NCBI RefSeq assembly: GCF_021049245.1
Contig: NZ_CP088020.1
Span: 2,424,001 to 2,488,000, forward strand
Source: Radiobacillus kanasensis
GTDB taxonomy: Bacteria > Bacillota > Bacilli > Bacillales > Amphibacillaceae
DNA length: 64,000 bases
Reading direction: 5' to 3'
Under the pieces are notes generated by a model. The model had not been told where the DNA came from. It saw nothing but the letters and a program-made list of their open reading frames with translations, and ran no database searches. Each line of letters begins with the position of its first letter. Position 1 is the stretch's first letter. This document shows, one piece after another, positions 18,370 through 27,734 of this stretch. Made by a program: the position numbers and the translations under genes.

Positions 18370-18610
18370 CTAAGCTGCGGAAAAATGCGAGACTCCTTGA
18401 AAATAAACCCCAATTTTCTGCGTGCGAGGTTAAGCTTCCGGAGTATTCCTTGTCCTGTGGGAAAGGAACAGTTGAAGACCCCAAAAGATGCACCTGCGTC
18501 TTCTAGTAACGCTTCGAAGTAAGCTTCCTCGGTGCAAGTCAGCAAAGATGATTATCCGATGTAGTAGCCTGGCTGAGGCGTTCCCCACGGAAAGCGAGTA
18601 TTTTTCCGCA
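18370..18610 (-). repeat. GC-rich Bacillaceae-type repeat, degenerate copy 2, opposite orientation
   Basis: Read on the plus strand it gives GCGAGACTCC ... GGAACAGTTGAAGACCCC ... AAGCTTCCTCGG ... GGCTGAGGCG ... CCACGGAAAGCG, i.e. the reverse complement pattern of copy 1 but interrupted and diverged. The pair forms a large imperfect inverted repeat. Confidence 0.45.
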
Positions 18611-18715
18611 GCGCCGCATTAGCAGTCAACTTGATAAAGTATATACGAGTCCTTATTTCGTTACGTCGGAGTATATATAAAATTCGCAACAATATTTAAC
18701 AAAGCCTCTAAATAG

Positions 18716-18776
18716 AAAAATCCGAACTGATTCGAACTCTATGAATAAATTTCGAATCATAGTTCGGATTTTATTA
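18716..18776. terminator. Bidirectional terminator between ThrRS and tyrS
   Basis: Long stem AAAATCCGAACT-GATTCGAA / TTCGAATC-ATAGTTCGGATTTT with a 13-base loop; T runs on both sides, so it can serve both converging genes. Confidence 0.75.
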
Positions 18777-18812
18777 GAATTAAAACACTTTTGTCCCAGT
18801 CTCTTCCCTACT

Positions 18813-20084
18813 TTACTCAAATCTTAAAACGAAATACTTCTTCTTCCCTCTTCGAATTATAACAAACGTATCATCGATTCGATCTTCTTTCGTTAATACA
18901 TGAGCTAAATCTTGATTTCGCACTCCATTGATGTACACCGCACCATTCTGGATATCCTCACGAGCTTGACGTTTAGATGAAGCAATTTTCGCTTCTACTA
19001 ATGCATCAACTAAACCAATTTCTTCAACAGTGAAGGTTGTAGAAGGCACATCTTTGAAGCCTTGCTGAATTTCTTTTCCGTTAAGGGATGCTATATCCCC
19101 ACTGAATAAGGCCTCGGTAATCCGTTGAGCTTGCATTAGTGCTTCCTCTCCGTGAACAAGCTTCGTCATTTCTTCCGCTAAACGCTTATGCGGAATTCGT
19201 TTCTCTGGTGCTGCCTCCAAGGATTTTTCTAATTCATCAATCTCATCAAAACTTAAGAAAGTAAAGTATTTTAAGAACTTGATGACATCCCGGTCATCTG
19301 CATTAACCCAGAATTGGTAAAACTCATATGGAGACGTTTTTTCGGGATCTAGCCAAACGGCCCCACCCGCAGTTTTTCCAAATTTTGTACCGTCAGCCTT
19401 TGTAATAAGTGGTACCGTCAAACCGAATGCTTTTGCTTCTTGCTCTTCCCCACTTTTCGTACGGCGGATTAATTCCATACCAGCGGTAATGTTCCCCCAC
19501 TGGTCACTTCCTCCAATTTGTAAAGTACAGTTTTCTTTTTCGTAAAGGTTCAAAAAGTCAACCGATTGAAGAATCATGTAACTAAATTCGGTAAAGGAAA
19601 TTCCGTTTTCCAGTCTGGATTCTACAGAATCTTTCGCAAGCATATAATTAATTCCAAAGTGCTTACCCGTGTCGCGTAAGAAATCAATCACTGTCATAGT
19701 GGATAACCACTCGTAGTTATTACGGGCAACAGCAGCATTTTCCCCGTCATCAAAATTTAAAATACTAGCCATTTGTTCTTTAATACTATTGCTAAAGTGT
19801 TGTACGGTCGCTAGATCATTTAACTGGCGTTCTGTTGAACGACCACTAGGATCCCCTATCATTCCTGTTCCCCCACCAATGAGAGCAACAGGTCGGTGTC
19901 CTGCTTTTTGGAATCTTTTCAGCATTAGCATAGGGACCAGATGACCAATGTGTAAACTATCAGCTGTAGGATCAAATCCACAATATAATGTCACAATTTT
20001 CTCATCTAAGTGTTTTCGCAGACCTTCATCATCTGTTGTTTGATTGACTAATCCTCTTCTTTGCAGATCATCTAAAATGTGCAT
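18813..20084 (-). CDS. tyrS: Tyrosyl-tRNA synthetase
   Basis: 423 residues from ATG 20084, preceded by GGAGAGGTG; the frame opens 9 bases earlier. Class I catalytic domain with LHIGHLVPM (HIGH motif) and KFGKTAGG in place of KMSKS, as in Bacillus TyrRS, then a C-terminal S4-like RNA-binding domain (SKRQAREDIQNGAVYING). Regulated by the T-box upstream. Confidence 0.98.
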   Translation of the reverse strand: MHILDDLQRRGLVNQTTDDEGLRKHLDEKIVTLYCGFDPTADSLHIGHLVPMLMLKRFQKAGHRPVALIGGGTGMIGDPSGRSTERQLNDLATVQHFSNSIKEQMASILNFDDGENAAVARNNYEWLSTMTVIDFLRDTGKHFGINYMLAKDSVESRLENGISFTEFSYMILQSVDFLNLYEKENCTLQIGGSDQWGNITAGMELIRRTKSGEEQEAKAFGLTVPLITKADGTKFGKTAGGAVWLDPEKTSPYEFYQFWVNADDRDVIKFLKYFTFLSFDEIDELEKSLEAAPEKRIPHKRLAEEMTKLVHGEEALMQAQRITEALFSGDIASLNGKEIQQGFKDVPSTTFTVEEIGLVDALVEAKIASSKRQAREDIQNGAVYINGVRNQDLAHVLTKEDRIDDTFVIIRRGKKKYFVLRFE

Positions 20085-20198
20085 AACATTCACCTCTCCA
20101 TTCTTTCGAAGTTATTAGAAAACTATGACTAGTCACCTTGAGGTGAAAGTCGATATTCTTACTTATACTTTCATCCAATAACATATAATTGTGAAAGT

Positions 20199-20425
20199 AA
20201 AAAAAACCTCTATCCCAAAAAAGGGACGAGGTTTGTTCTCGCGGTACCACCCTTGTTGCAAGCTAAACTTGCCACTTCGTTTCATAACGACTTGGTTAAG
20301 CCGTCCCCATGCATGAGGATGCTCCAGATTTGTACTTCGCACGTAATTTTGTACTAGCTTCCAGCAACCGCTAGCTTTCTGAAACAGGGAATTACGTTAC
20401 TACTTGAATCCTTCTTCGCATATAT
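20199..20425 (-). promoter_or_regulatory. T-box riboswitch (tyrosine) of tyrS
   Basis: Minus strand: specifier loop context GCGAAGTACAAATCTGGAGC with TAC (Tyr) at 20334-20332, T-box AGGGTGGTACCGCG (about 20254-20240), then terminator AACCTCGTCCC/GGGATAGAGGTT with eight T (20234-20199). Uncharged tRNA-Tyr would induce tyrS. Confidence 0.95.
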
Positions 20426-20515
20426 AGGTTTTAGAATGTAATGATATTATTAATACCATACAATATTATAAATTGCAATGATAATTAAACAAAAAACTGT
20501 GCAATTTGACGGTTA

Positions 20516-20524
20516 TGCTATAAT
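20516..20524 (+). promoter_or_regulatory. Extended -10 promoter of the PBP gene
   Basis: TGCTATAAT: consensus -10 with the TG extension; no good -35 at 17 bases, which an extended -10 can replace. About 25 bases before the ribosome site AGGAGG. Confidence 0.6.
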
Positions 20525-20551
20525 ATAGAGTGGGTTTAGGAGGTATTACTT

Positions 20552-23500
20552 ATGAATAAAGAACGATTTGCTCATTATATAGAAAAATTAAAAGAACTCT
20601 GGGCTACTGGTGTCATTCAGAAAGGCTCTAGAATTACGTATGATGTAACCTGGAATATTATCTTATTCTTTCTCATTATTGGTGTGATTGGAGCTTTCTT
20701 TGCCGGTGGTGTTGGTGCTGGCTACTTTGCTTCTTTAGTCAAGGACGAGCCCGTACGCGCAGAAGAGGCTATGGAAAAAGACCTCTATAACTATGAGGAA
20801 TCATCTGAATTGTATTTTGCCAATAACACATATCTAGGAAAAGTACGTTCAGACTTATACCGCGAAGAAACTACCTTAGAAAATGTTTCCACACATGTTA
20901 AAAACGCTATTATTGCGACAGAGGATAACACTTTTTATACCCATAATGGGGTTGTACCAAAAGCAATATTGCGCGCCATCCTACAAGAAGCACTGAACAC
21001 TTCCGTTAAAACAGGTGGTAGTACATTAACACAACAGCTCATAAAAAACCAAATCCTTACAAACGAAGTTTCATTCGAACGGAAAGCAAAAGAAATCCTG
21101 TTAGCATTGCGTTTGGAGCAATTTGCTGACAAGGACGAAATTCTTCAGGCCTACTTAAATATCGTTCCATTTGGAAGAAATGCAGCAGGTCAAAACATTG
21201 CTGGTGTTCAGACAGCTGCTCAAGGCATTTTTGGTATAGATGCAAAAGACCTTAACTTGCCACAAGCTGCTTATATTGCAGGTTTGCCACAAAGTCCATC
21301 TTTTTATACACCATTCAAGAATGGCGGAGGGGTAAAAGATGAGGCAGGTCTGGAACCTGGTTTTAACCGAATGAAAACTGTCCTTTCTAGAATGCTAGAA
21401 AGTGGGTTTATTACAGAGGGAGAATACCAAAAGGCCATCCAATATGACCTTGCAGCAGACTTTACAGAACCAAAGCCATCGCCTCTTGATGAATATCCAT
21501 ATTTAACAAATGAAATTGAAAAAAGAGCAAAAGAAGTGCTTTCCAAAATTTTAGCGAAGAAAGACGGATATACCGAAGAGGATTTAGAAAACAGTGCGGA
21601 ATTAAAAGAAGAATATATGATTCTAGCAGAACGCGACCTCCGAAAAAGTGGATACAAGATTCATACAACCATTGATAAAAAAATATATGATGTCCACCAA
21701 GATATTGCGGCCGCCTATGACAATTATGGTAGTGATAAATGGGAAACAGTAACCGATCCTGAAACTGGGGAAACGAAACAAGTAAAAGAACCGGTTCAAG
21801 TCGGAGGTATTTTAATAGAAAATAAAACCGGAAAAATTATTAGCTTTATTGGTGGTCGTGATTTTAAATTAGAAAATCTAAACCACGCAACAGATGCAGA
21901 ACGACCAAATGGTAGTACGATGAAGCCATTACTTGTTTATGCACCTGGAATGGAAGCAGGTGTTGTTCAACCTGGATCGATTATTGCCGACGTAGATACA
22001 GTTATTACGTATCCGGGTATGCCTGAGCCATATGATCCCGGAAACTATGCAAGTAATTTCCATGGACTTGTTTCGGCAAGAACAGCTTTAAAGCAGTCTT
22101 ATAACATTCCTGCAGTTAGAACGTACATGCAAATTATTAATAACGATCCTGCTTCTCAATATTTAGAGCCAATGGGATTCACCTCTCTAACCAAAGGGGA
22201 TCACGGCTATCCAGCCGTTGCTTTGGGTGGTTTAACAAACGGGGTAACGATTGAAGAGAATACGAATGCTTATACCACATTTGGGAATGGTGGAAAAGCA
22301 GTTGATGCCTATATTATTGATAAAATTGAAACGGTTGACGGAGAAGTAATCTATCAGCACGAAAGTGAAGCTGTTGAGGTATTTACTCCACAAACGAACT
22401 ACCTCATGCTTGATATGATGCGTGATGTATTGACAAGTGGTACAGCTACAGCAGCTAGAGCAAACTTGAAATACACGAATGTCGATTGGGCGGGAAAAAC
22501 TGGTACTTCCCAAGATTGGCATGATACTTGGTTTGTTGCTACTAACCCGAATGTCACGATGGGAATGTGGATGGGTTATGACACTCCGAAGCCATTAGGA
22601 GGAAACTATAGTCGCCGAAATTTAATATTGTGGGCAAAACTCGTCAATGCGGCGACAGATATTAATCCGGACCTTATGGCACCAAAAGAACGATTTGAAC
22701 GTCCAGGAGGGCTCGTGTATCGATCCTACTGTAAAGTTTCCGGTATGCTGCCATCTGACGTTTGTAGTGAACTAGGCTTGGTTGATTCAGACTTATTTAA
22801 TGCGAAGTTTGTTCCGAAACAAAGAGATAATAGTCTTATCCGTGGAACGTATGTCATGGTAAATGGAAAATCCATTATTGCAGGTCCGAATACTCCGAAG
22901 GAATTTACAAAAGACGATGGAGCTGCTTTCAATCCTGAATGGTTGAAAGAAAATGGCTATGATAAACTTGGCGATATCCGACAGCTTATCCCTAGCCAAG
23001 GCGGGGCTTGGGATAAAATTTCAATCCCAAGCACGGATGAAATCAAAAACGATGGCAAAAATCCGAATGCCCCATCAAGCTTGAAAAAATCTGGTTCTAG
23101 TACGATTTCGTGGAAGGCATCTTCTAGTAAGGATGTAGTTGGTTATCGTATTTATAAAGCAAGTAAACCAGGTGGTTCCTTTAAATTAGTAGGAAATACA
23201 ACGGAAACAAAAATGAACGTTGGCGGTGGAAAAGCTGTTTATCAAGTAAAAGCAGTTGATTACTTCGGGCAAGAGTCTGGAGCATCCAATACGTTACAAA
23301 TTGGAGACTTCACTCCCGAGAAAGAAAAGCCAGAAGAAAAGGACGATAAGCCAGTAAATGGTGGTGGTTCAAACGAGGACAGTGGTTCTGGTGGATCTAA
23401 CGGGGACGGAGGATCTGGTGGAAATGGAGAAACTGGTGACACCGGTGGTGACGGTGGTACCGATGGATCCGGAGGTTCTGGCGGAACTGATGGAAGCGGA

Positions 23501-23587
23501 GGATCTGGTGGCACTGGCGATACCGGGGGATCTGGTGGAACCGGTGGTACTGATGGAACCGGTGGCACTGGTGGTACTGAAGAGTAA
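20552..23587 (+). CDS. Class A penicillin-binding protein (1A family) with FN3-like and Gly-rich tail
   Basis: 1011 residues. Cytoplasmic start, one membrane helix (about 35-62), glycosyltransferase domain (IIATEDNTFYTHNG near 122; GGSTLTQQLIKNQ near 155), transpeptidase domain with STMK (about 455), SYN (about 515) and KTGTS (about 650). Around residues 860-935 a fibronectin-III-like segment (SWKASSSKDVVGYRIYK), then about 75 residues of Gly/Ser/Asp/Thr repeats, probably a flexible wall-spanning tail. Polymerises and cross-links peptidoglycan. It sits between tyrS and acuA, where B. subtilis has acsA. Paralogue identity (PBP1 versus another class A member) not settled. Confidence 0.93.
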   Translation: MNKERFAHYIEKLKELWATGVIQKGSRITYDVTWNIILFFLIIGVIGAFFAGGVGAGYFASLVKDEPVRAEEAMEKDLYNYEESSELYFANNTYLGKVRSDLYREETTLENVSTHVKNAIIATEDNTFYTHNGVVPKAILRAILQEALNTSVKTGGSTLTQQLIKNQILTNEVSFERKAKEILLALRLEQFADKDEILQAYLNIVPFGRNAAGQNIAGVQTAAQGIFGIDAKDLNLPQAAYIAGLPQSPSFYTPFKNGGGVKDEAGLEPGFNRMKTVLSRMLESGFITEGEYQKAIQYDLAADFTEPKPSPLDEYPYLTNEIEKRAKEVLSKILAKKDGYTEEDLENSAELKEEYMILAERDLRKSGYKIHTTIDKKIYDVHQDIAAAYDNYGSDKWETVTDPETGETKQVKEPVQVGGILIENKTGKIISFIGGRDFKLENLNHATDAERPNGSTMKPLLVYAPGMEAGVVQPGSIIADVDTVITYPGMPEPYDPGNYASNFHGLVSARTALKQSYNIPAVRTYMQIINNDPASQYLEPMGFTSLTKGDHGYPAVALGGLTNGVTIEENTNAYTTFGNGGKAVDAYIIDKIETVDGEVIYQHESEAVEVFTPQTNYLMLDMMRDVLTSGTATAARANLKYTNVDWAGKTGTSQDWHDTWFVATNPNVTMGMWMGYDTPKPLGGNYSRRNLILWAKLVNAATDINPDLMAPKERFERPGGLVYRSYCKVSGMLPSDVCSELGLVDSDLFNAKFVPKQRDNSLIRGTYVMVNGKSIIAGPNTPKEFTKDDGAAFNPEWLKENGYDKLGDIRQLIPSQGGAWDKISIPSTDEIKNDGKNPNAPSSLKKSGSSTISWKASSSKDVVGYRIYKASKPGGSFKLVGNTTETKMNVGGGKAVYQVKAVDYFGQESGASNTLQIGDFTPEKEKPEEKDDKPVNGGGSNEDSGSGGSNGDGGSGGNGETGDTGGDGGTDGSGGSGGTDGSGGSGGTGDTGGSGGTGGTDGTGGTGGTEE

Positions 23588-23605
23588 TTTAAATAAAAAT
23601 GTTAA

Positions 23606-23638
23606 AGGAGCTTGGGTACAGTCCAAGCTCCTTTTCTT
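23606..23638 (+). terminator. Terminator after the PBP gene
   Basis: Stem GGAGCTTGG/CCAAGCTCC with a seven-base loop and TTTTCTT after it. Confidence 0.85.
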
Positions 23639-23752
23639 ATTCATATTACAAGGATTGACTGTAATACCATCCTTTAAAGTAAAGGTCACGACCAGCTCAG
23701 GTTCGGCTACACGGTCGCTTCCACTTTTGTAATAAATCTTTTAAGTTTTCTT

Positions 23753-23781
23753 TTAACAAGTGCCTTTCTTCCCTGTATAAT
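23753..23781 (+). promoter_or_regulatory. Sigma-A promoter of acuABC
   Basis: TTAACA (23753-23758), 17 bases, TATAAT (23776-23781), about 35 bases before the acuA start. No convincing CcpA operator was found near it. Confidence 0.75.
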
Positions 23782-23817
23782 AAACGTATAAATAGAGTCC
23801 GGATAGGTGGTGAGCGC

Positions 23818-24450
23818 TTGATCCACGAAAAAATATACAGTTCTAAACAGTTAAAAACTGAAAATGAAACGATGTTAGTAGAAGGGCCACTAATGTCTAA
23901 TGAGTTATCAAACTATCATTTTCACCCTGATTTAGTTGCCTTTCGCCCTGCACCAAAACAATTCGAAGCGTTAAAAGAAATTGCAGAATTACCAGAAGGA
24001 AGAATTTATGTAGCACGAACCGAGGACACCATTGTTGGGTATGTTACCTTTCTACACCCAGATCCATTAGAAAGATGGTCTACGTTCAATATGGAGGAGC
24101 TAATTGAGTTGGGTGCCATTGAGATTGCACCAGATTATCGAGGATATCAACTTGGTTCCACTTTGTTGGAAATCGCCGTTGCTGATTCCAACATGGAACA
24201 TTATATTATCATTTCAACTGAGTACTATTGGCACTGGGATTTAAAGGGAACTCAACTTAGTATTTGGAACTATCGAAAAATCATGGAAAAAATGATGAGT
24301 GCTGGAGGACTAAAACCCGCACCTACAGATGACCCAGAAATCATGGCACATCCAGCAAACTGTTTAATGGTCCGAATTGGGAAACATGTATCCGAAGCGT
24401 CCATCCAAAAGTTTCAGAGACTACGTTTTCTAAGTCGTTCCACATCATAA
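23818..24450 (+). CDS. acuA: Acetoin utilization protein AcuA, GNAT acetyltransferase
   Basis: 210 residues, TTG start with GGTGGTGAG upstream. GNAT fold, with the acetyl-CoA loop region IAPDYRGYQLGSTLLEIA near residue 105. In B. subtilis AcuA acetylates and inactivates acetyl-CoA synthetase AcsA. First gene of acuABC. No acsA is in the window. Confidence 0.92.
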   Translation: MIHEKIYSSKQLKTENETMLVEGPLMSNELSNYHFHPDLVAFRPAPKQFEALKEIAELPEGRIYVARTEDTIVGYVTFLHPDPLERWSTFNMEELIELGAIEIAPDYRGYQLGSTLLEIAVADSNMEHYIIISTEYYWHWDLKGTQLSIWNYRKIMEKMMSAGGLKPAPTDDPEIMAHPANCLMVRIGKHVSEASIQKFQRLRFLSRSTS

Positions 24451-24472
24451 GCTGAAAAGGGGATGGATAACG

Positions 24473-25117
24473 ATGTTAGTAGAAGAGATCATGAAGCGAG
24501 AGGTTATATCCTTACCACCAAACGCTACCATTGCAGAAGCCTATCAAATTTTACAAGACAATCCAATTCGTCATATCCCTATCGTCAATGAAGACGAGGA
24601 GCTTATTGGCATTGTCTCTGATCGCGATGTCCGTGATGCAAGCCCTTCTATCTTATCAAAGGAAATGGGCCTATCTGAAATGAATCACTCGATTGATACG
24701 ATCATGACCACACCTGTCATCACGATTCACCCGTTAGACTTCGTAGAGGAAGTGGCTTCGATTTTTTATGAAAGAGAAATTGCTTGTTTACCCGTAGTTC
24801 AGAAAAACAAGCTAATCGGAATGGTTACAGAGAAAGACATGCTCTATACTTTAATTCAATTGACCGGTACGCACGTACAAAGCTCTCAGGTCGAAATCAA
24901 AGTACCAAATAGAGCTGGTATTCTACCTGAGGTAGCTGCAATCTTTGGTCATCGCAAAGTCAATATTGCATCCGTACTCGTTTATCCGTACAAAAATGAT
25001 TCAAGCTTTAAAATTCTAGTTTTCCGTATCCAAACGATGAACCCGCTTCCTATTATTGAGGATATACAACAAGCAGGATATGAGGTCTTGTGGCCAAATA
25101 TGGGGATGACTCCATGA
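24473..25117 (+). CDS. acuB: AcuB, CBS-pair and ACT domain protein
   Basis: 214 residues. Two CBS repeats (about 1-60 and 75-130; MKREVISLPPNATIAEAYQI, IMTTPVITIHPLDFVEEV) followed by an ACT domain (VEIKVPNRAGILPEVAAIF). Probably a nucleotide or amino-acid sensing subunit tied to AcuA/AcuC; its precise role is not known. 22 bases after acuA and overlapping acuC. Confidence 0.92.
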   Translation: MLVEEIMKREVISLPPNATIAEAYQILQDNPIRHIPIVNEDEELIGIVSDRDVRDASPSILSKEMGLSEMNHSIDTIMTTPVITIHPLDFVEEVASIFYEREIACLPVVQKNKLIGMVTEKDMLYTLIQLTGTHVQSSQVEIKVPNRAGILPEVAAIFGHRKVNIASVLVYPYKNDSSFKILVFRIQTMNPLPIIEDIQQAGYEVLWPNMGMTP

Positions 25118-26289
25118 AATGTGATGCTAAGTTTGTTTACTCAGAGGATTTGTTAACTTATCAATTTGGAACGGAGCATCCTTTCAACCAACAAAGAATT
25201 AAAATGACAAAAGAACTCCTTGAGGCAGAAGGAATTCTTACAGATACAGAGATAGTAGAACCGAGGATGGCAACAGAGGAAGAGCTCCTATTAGTACACA
25301 CATCCGAATATGTAGATGTCATTCAAAAAGCTAGCAAAGAGAAAATAGATTCTGAGAAATTTCTCAACTACGGCATTGGTACAGAAGACACCCCTATTTT
25401 TCCAGGCATGCATGATGCTTCCCGTTTGTTGGTTGGCTCAAGTCTTACTGCGGTCGACCAAGTTATGTCAGGAGAAGCACGACATGCTCTTAATTTAGGA
25501 GGTGGCTTGCATCACGGTTTTCCGAATAAAGCATCCGGTTTCTGTATTTACAATGATGCTGCAGTGGCGATTCAATATATACGGAAAAACTATAACTTAC
25601 GCGTTTTATACGTAGACACCGATGCCCACCATGGTGATGGGGTTCAAAATATTTTTTATAATGATCCTAATGTATGTACGCTTTCCATTCATGAGACAGG
25701 AAGATATTTATTTCCTGGTACTGGGCAAGTTCATGAGCGAGGGGTTCAAGCTGGATATGGCTACTCCTTTAATGTACCAGTTGATGCCTTTACGGAAGAT
25801 GAGTCCTTTATAGAAATGTATGAGTCCTCTCTTATAAAGGTCATGAACTATTTCCAACCTGACATTATCATTAGCCAAAATGGAGCGGATGCGCATTGTT
25901 ATGATCCTCTCACCCATCTATGCTCAACAATGCAAACATTCGAATTCATTCCGAAACTTGCCCATCAATTAGCGCACGATTATTGTGATGGGAAATGGAT
26001 TGCACTTGGTGGAGGTGGATATGATATTTGGAGGGTTGTACCAAGAGCATGGGCTCAAATATGGAGCGTCATGCAAACGGATACAACGTTCCAAGGTACT
26101 CTACCGATTGAATGGATCAAGCGGTGGGAAAAGCAATCTCCTGTTTCTTTACCTCATTCTTGGCACGATGATGAAGGGATTTATCCACCGATTCCTAGAA
26201 AAGAAGAGATAACAGAAAAAAATAAACGTACCTTAGATATCCTCCTACAATATACGAAAAACCAAGACAAATTTCATAATCAATTCTGA
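25114..26289 (+). CDS. acuC: AcuC, class I HDAC-like protein deacetylase
   Basis: 391 residues from ATG 25114, which overlaps the acuB stop (ATGA). Zinc-deacetylase motifs GGGLHHGF, VDTDAHHGDGVQ and GGGGYDIWRVVPRAW. Together with AcuA it reversibly switches AcsA activity by acetylation in Bacillus. Longer start at 25090 rejected as it would lie inside acuB without a ribosome site. Confidence 0.95.
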   Translation: MKCDAKFVYSEDLLTYQFGTEHPFNQQRIKMTKELLEAEGILTDTEIVEPRMATEEELLLVHTSEYVDVIQKASKEKIDSEKFLNYGIGTEDTPIFPGMHDASRLLVGSSLTAVDQVMSGEARHALNLGGGLHHGFPNKASGFCIYNDAAVAIQYIRKNYNLRVLYVDTDAHHGDGVQNIFYNDPNVCTLSIHETGRYLFPGTGQVHERGVQAGYGYSFNVPVDAFTEDESFIEMYESSLIKVMNYFQPDIIISQNGADAHCYDPLTHLCSTMQTFEFIPKLAHQLAHDYCDGKWIALGGGGYDIWRVVPRAWAQIWSVMQTDTTFQGTLPIEWIKRWEKQSPVSLPHSWHDDEGIYPPIPRKEEITEKNKRTLDILLQYTKNQDKFHNQF

Positions 26290-26395
26290 CGTAAAAAACT
26301 ACGCTGGTTCACCAAAATGGGTTTACTTATGAGGTGCAAAATGATAAAGCACCATCATTCACACGATTTACACAACTGATTTCACAGTATATTTA

Positions 26396-26433
26396 AATAA
26401 GGCTTAGAGAATTAAAATTCTCTAAGCCTTATT
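26396..26433. terminator. Bidirectional terminator between acuC and fabH
   Basis: Seventeen-base perfect arms (AATAAGGCTTAGAGAAT and its complement) with a four-base loop, A and T rich at the ends, serving both convergent genes. Confidence 0.88.
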
Positions 26434-26493
26434 TAAATTCCACTAAAGGTTGCACCCTTTACTTTAAGTCCAATACTTCACAACATTTGCACA

Positions 26494-27501
26494 TTACAGT
26501 GGTTTTGGTGCATTAATTTGCTCATCTAAATTCCATTCTAGCAATTGACCAGCATGAACTAAGCCAGAACCAAAACCGTACAAAAGAGCTTTGTCTCCAT
26601 CTTTAACTTTTCCCTCTCGAATTCCAAGATCCAGTGCTAAAGGGATTGTAGCAGCTGAAGTATTTCCAAAGTTAACTAAACTATAAAGTGTTTTTGTCAT
26701 TGGATAATCCAACTTTTCACAGATAGGTTCAATCAATCTTAAGTTGGCACTATGCGGTATGAACCAATTTACTTGATCTATACTGGTCTGTGTTTTATCT
26801 AAGATGACCTTAATGTTGTCAGGTATATTTCTAACCACCCAACGAAATACTTCTCTCCCATTTTGGACAAGGTATCGAGTATCTAATAACTCCGTGTCAT
26901 TTACCGTTCCTGATAATCCGCGACGATATACATGTTGTGCTCCACTTCCGTCACTACCCAAATGAAATCCAATAAAGCTATTGGATTTTACATCCTTCTC
27001 AACCAATACTGCACCTGCTCCATCTCCAAACAAAATACATGTACTTCTATCCGTGTAATCTGTAATTTTTGATATGGTGTCGGCACCTATAACCAGTATC
27101 TTTTTGTGTAGTCCAGAAGTAACATATCCCTGTGCAGTGTGTAAGGCATAAACAAATCCTGCACAAGCCGCACTTAAATCAATGGCACCTGCATTAGCTA
27201 TTCCTAGTTTGTTCTGTATGATACTTGCAACTGACGGAAATGGAAAATCAGGTGTACTTGTTGCCACAATAATCATATCTACATCATCTATTTTTTTATT
27301 GTACCTAAGCATCATATCCTTTACAGCAGAGATACATAAATCACTGGTATATTCATCAGAACGGGCTATTCGGCGTTCTTTTATGCCCGTTCTTTGGATA
27401 ATCCATTCATTGTTTGTATCAACCATTTGCTCAAGATCAAAATTAGTTAATCTTCTTTGGGGTACATAAGTTCCGATAGCAGTAATTCTTGGACTTAACA
27501 T
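26494..27501 (-). CDS. fabH: Beta-ketoacyl-ACP synthase III (FabH)
   Basis: 335 residues from ATG 27501 (GAGG eight bases upstream; GTG 27510 is the alternative). Catalytic triad in place: Cys in DLSAACAGFVYAL, His in WFIPHSANLRLI, Asn in VNFGNTSAATIP. It starts fatty acid elongation by joining acetyl- or branched acyl-CoA to malonyl-ACP. Monocistronic with its own promoter and FapR-type operator. As the start MLSPRITAIGTYVP resembles the second B. subtilis enzyme (FabHB), another fabH beside fabF is likely elsewhere. Confidence 0.94.
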   Translation of the reverse strand: MLSPRITAIGTYVPQRRLTNFDLEQMVDTNNEWIIQRTGIKERRIARSDEYTSDLCISAVKDMMLRYNKKIDDVDMIIVATSTPDFPFPSVASIIQNKLGIANAGAIDLSAACAGFVYALHTAQGYVTSGLHKKILVIGADTISKITDYTDRSTCILFGDGAGAVLVEKDVKSNSFIGFHLGSDGSGAQHVYRRGLSGTVNDTELLDTRYLVQNGREVFRWVVRNIPDNIKVILDKTQTSIDQVNWFIPHSANLRLIEPICEKLDYPMTKTLYSLVNFGNTSAATIPLALDLGIREGKVKDGDKALLYGFGSGLVHAGQLLEWNLDEQINAPKPL

Positions 27502-27533
27502 TCCATCCACCTCACATTAATTATAAGTTAGTA

Positions 27534-27550
27534 CTAGTATCTGGTACTAA
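27534..27550 (-). promoter_or_regulatory. FapR-type operator
   Basis: Minus strand TTAGTACCAGATACTAG, close to the known FapR box of Bacillus lipid genes (TTAGTACC-N-GATACTAA-like palindrome). It lies directly after the -10 box, so a bound repressor would block fabH. FapR responds to malonyl-CoA. Confidence 0.8.
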
Positions 27551-27577
27551 TTATAACGGTTTTAACCGATAAATCAA
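27550..27577 (-). promoter_or_regulatory. fabH promoter
   Basis: Minus strand TTGATT (27577-27572), 16 bases, TATAAT (27555-27550), adjoining the FapR box. Confidence 0.7.
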
Positions 27578-27585
27578 TTCATATA

Positions 27586-27620
27586 TAAAAAAAGCGTTAA
27601 TCCCTTCCTGGATCAACGCT
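27586..27620 (-). terminator. Terminator after motS
   Basis: AGCGTTGATCC / GGATTAACGCT stem, loop of six, followed on the minus strand by seven T. About 115 bases past the motS stop; nothing else is seen in the gap. Confidence 0.85.
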
Positions 27621-27734
27621 CCTGTTAATTAAAACAAAATATCTTTCAGAAATATTCTTTTTGGGTTAAAAGGCTACGAAGTTTTCACGCCCTCCTGTTT
27701 TCACAGGTAACCATCCTATTATTTCACATTCGCA

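Larger units (their letters stand above)
17993..18801. repeat. Intergenic repeat element with outer inverted ends
   Basis: Between the convergent ThrRS and tyrS genes there are about 830 bases without a credible gene. The ends carry related inverted sequences (CTAGGACAAAACTAT near 17993 and ACTTTTGTCCCAG near 18788), a pair I associate with dispersed repeats in Bacillaceae. Inside are two opposed copies of a GC-rich module (next entries). Several short open frames overlap it but have no ribosome sites. Confidence 0.55.

Noticed and set aside
18296..18545. Two overlapping minus-strand frames of 65 and 77 codons
   Set aside because: They lie entirely in the repeat module, without ribosome sites.
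23260..23732. Open frames in other phases of the PBP glycine-rich end
   Set aside because: Their Pro/Val/Ser-rich repeats are a by-product of the GGT/GGA repeat of the real gene.
23805..23830. CcpA operator near the acuA start (GGTGAGCGCTTGATCCA)
   Set aside because: Only a partial fit to the cre consensus; central CG and spacing are off.
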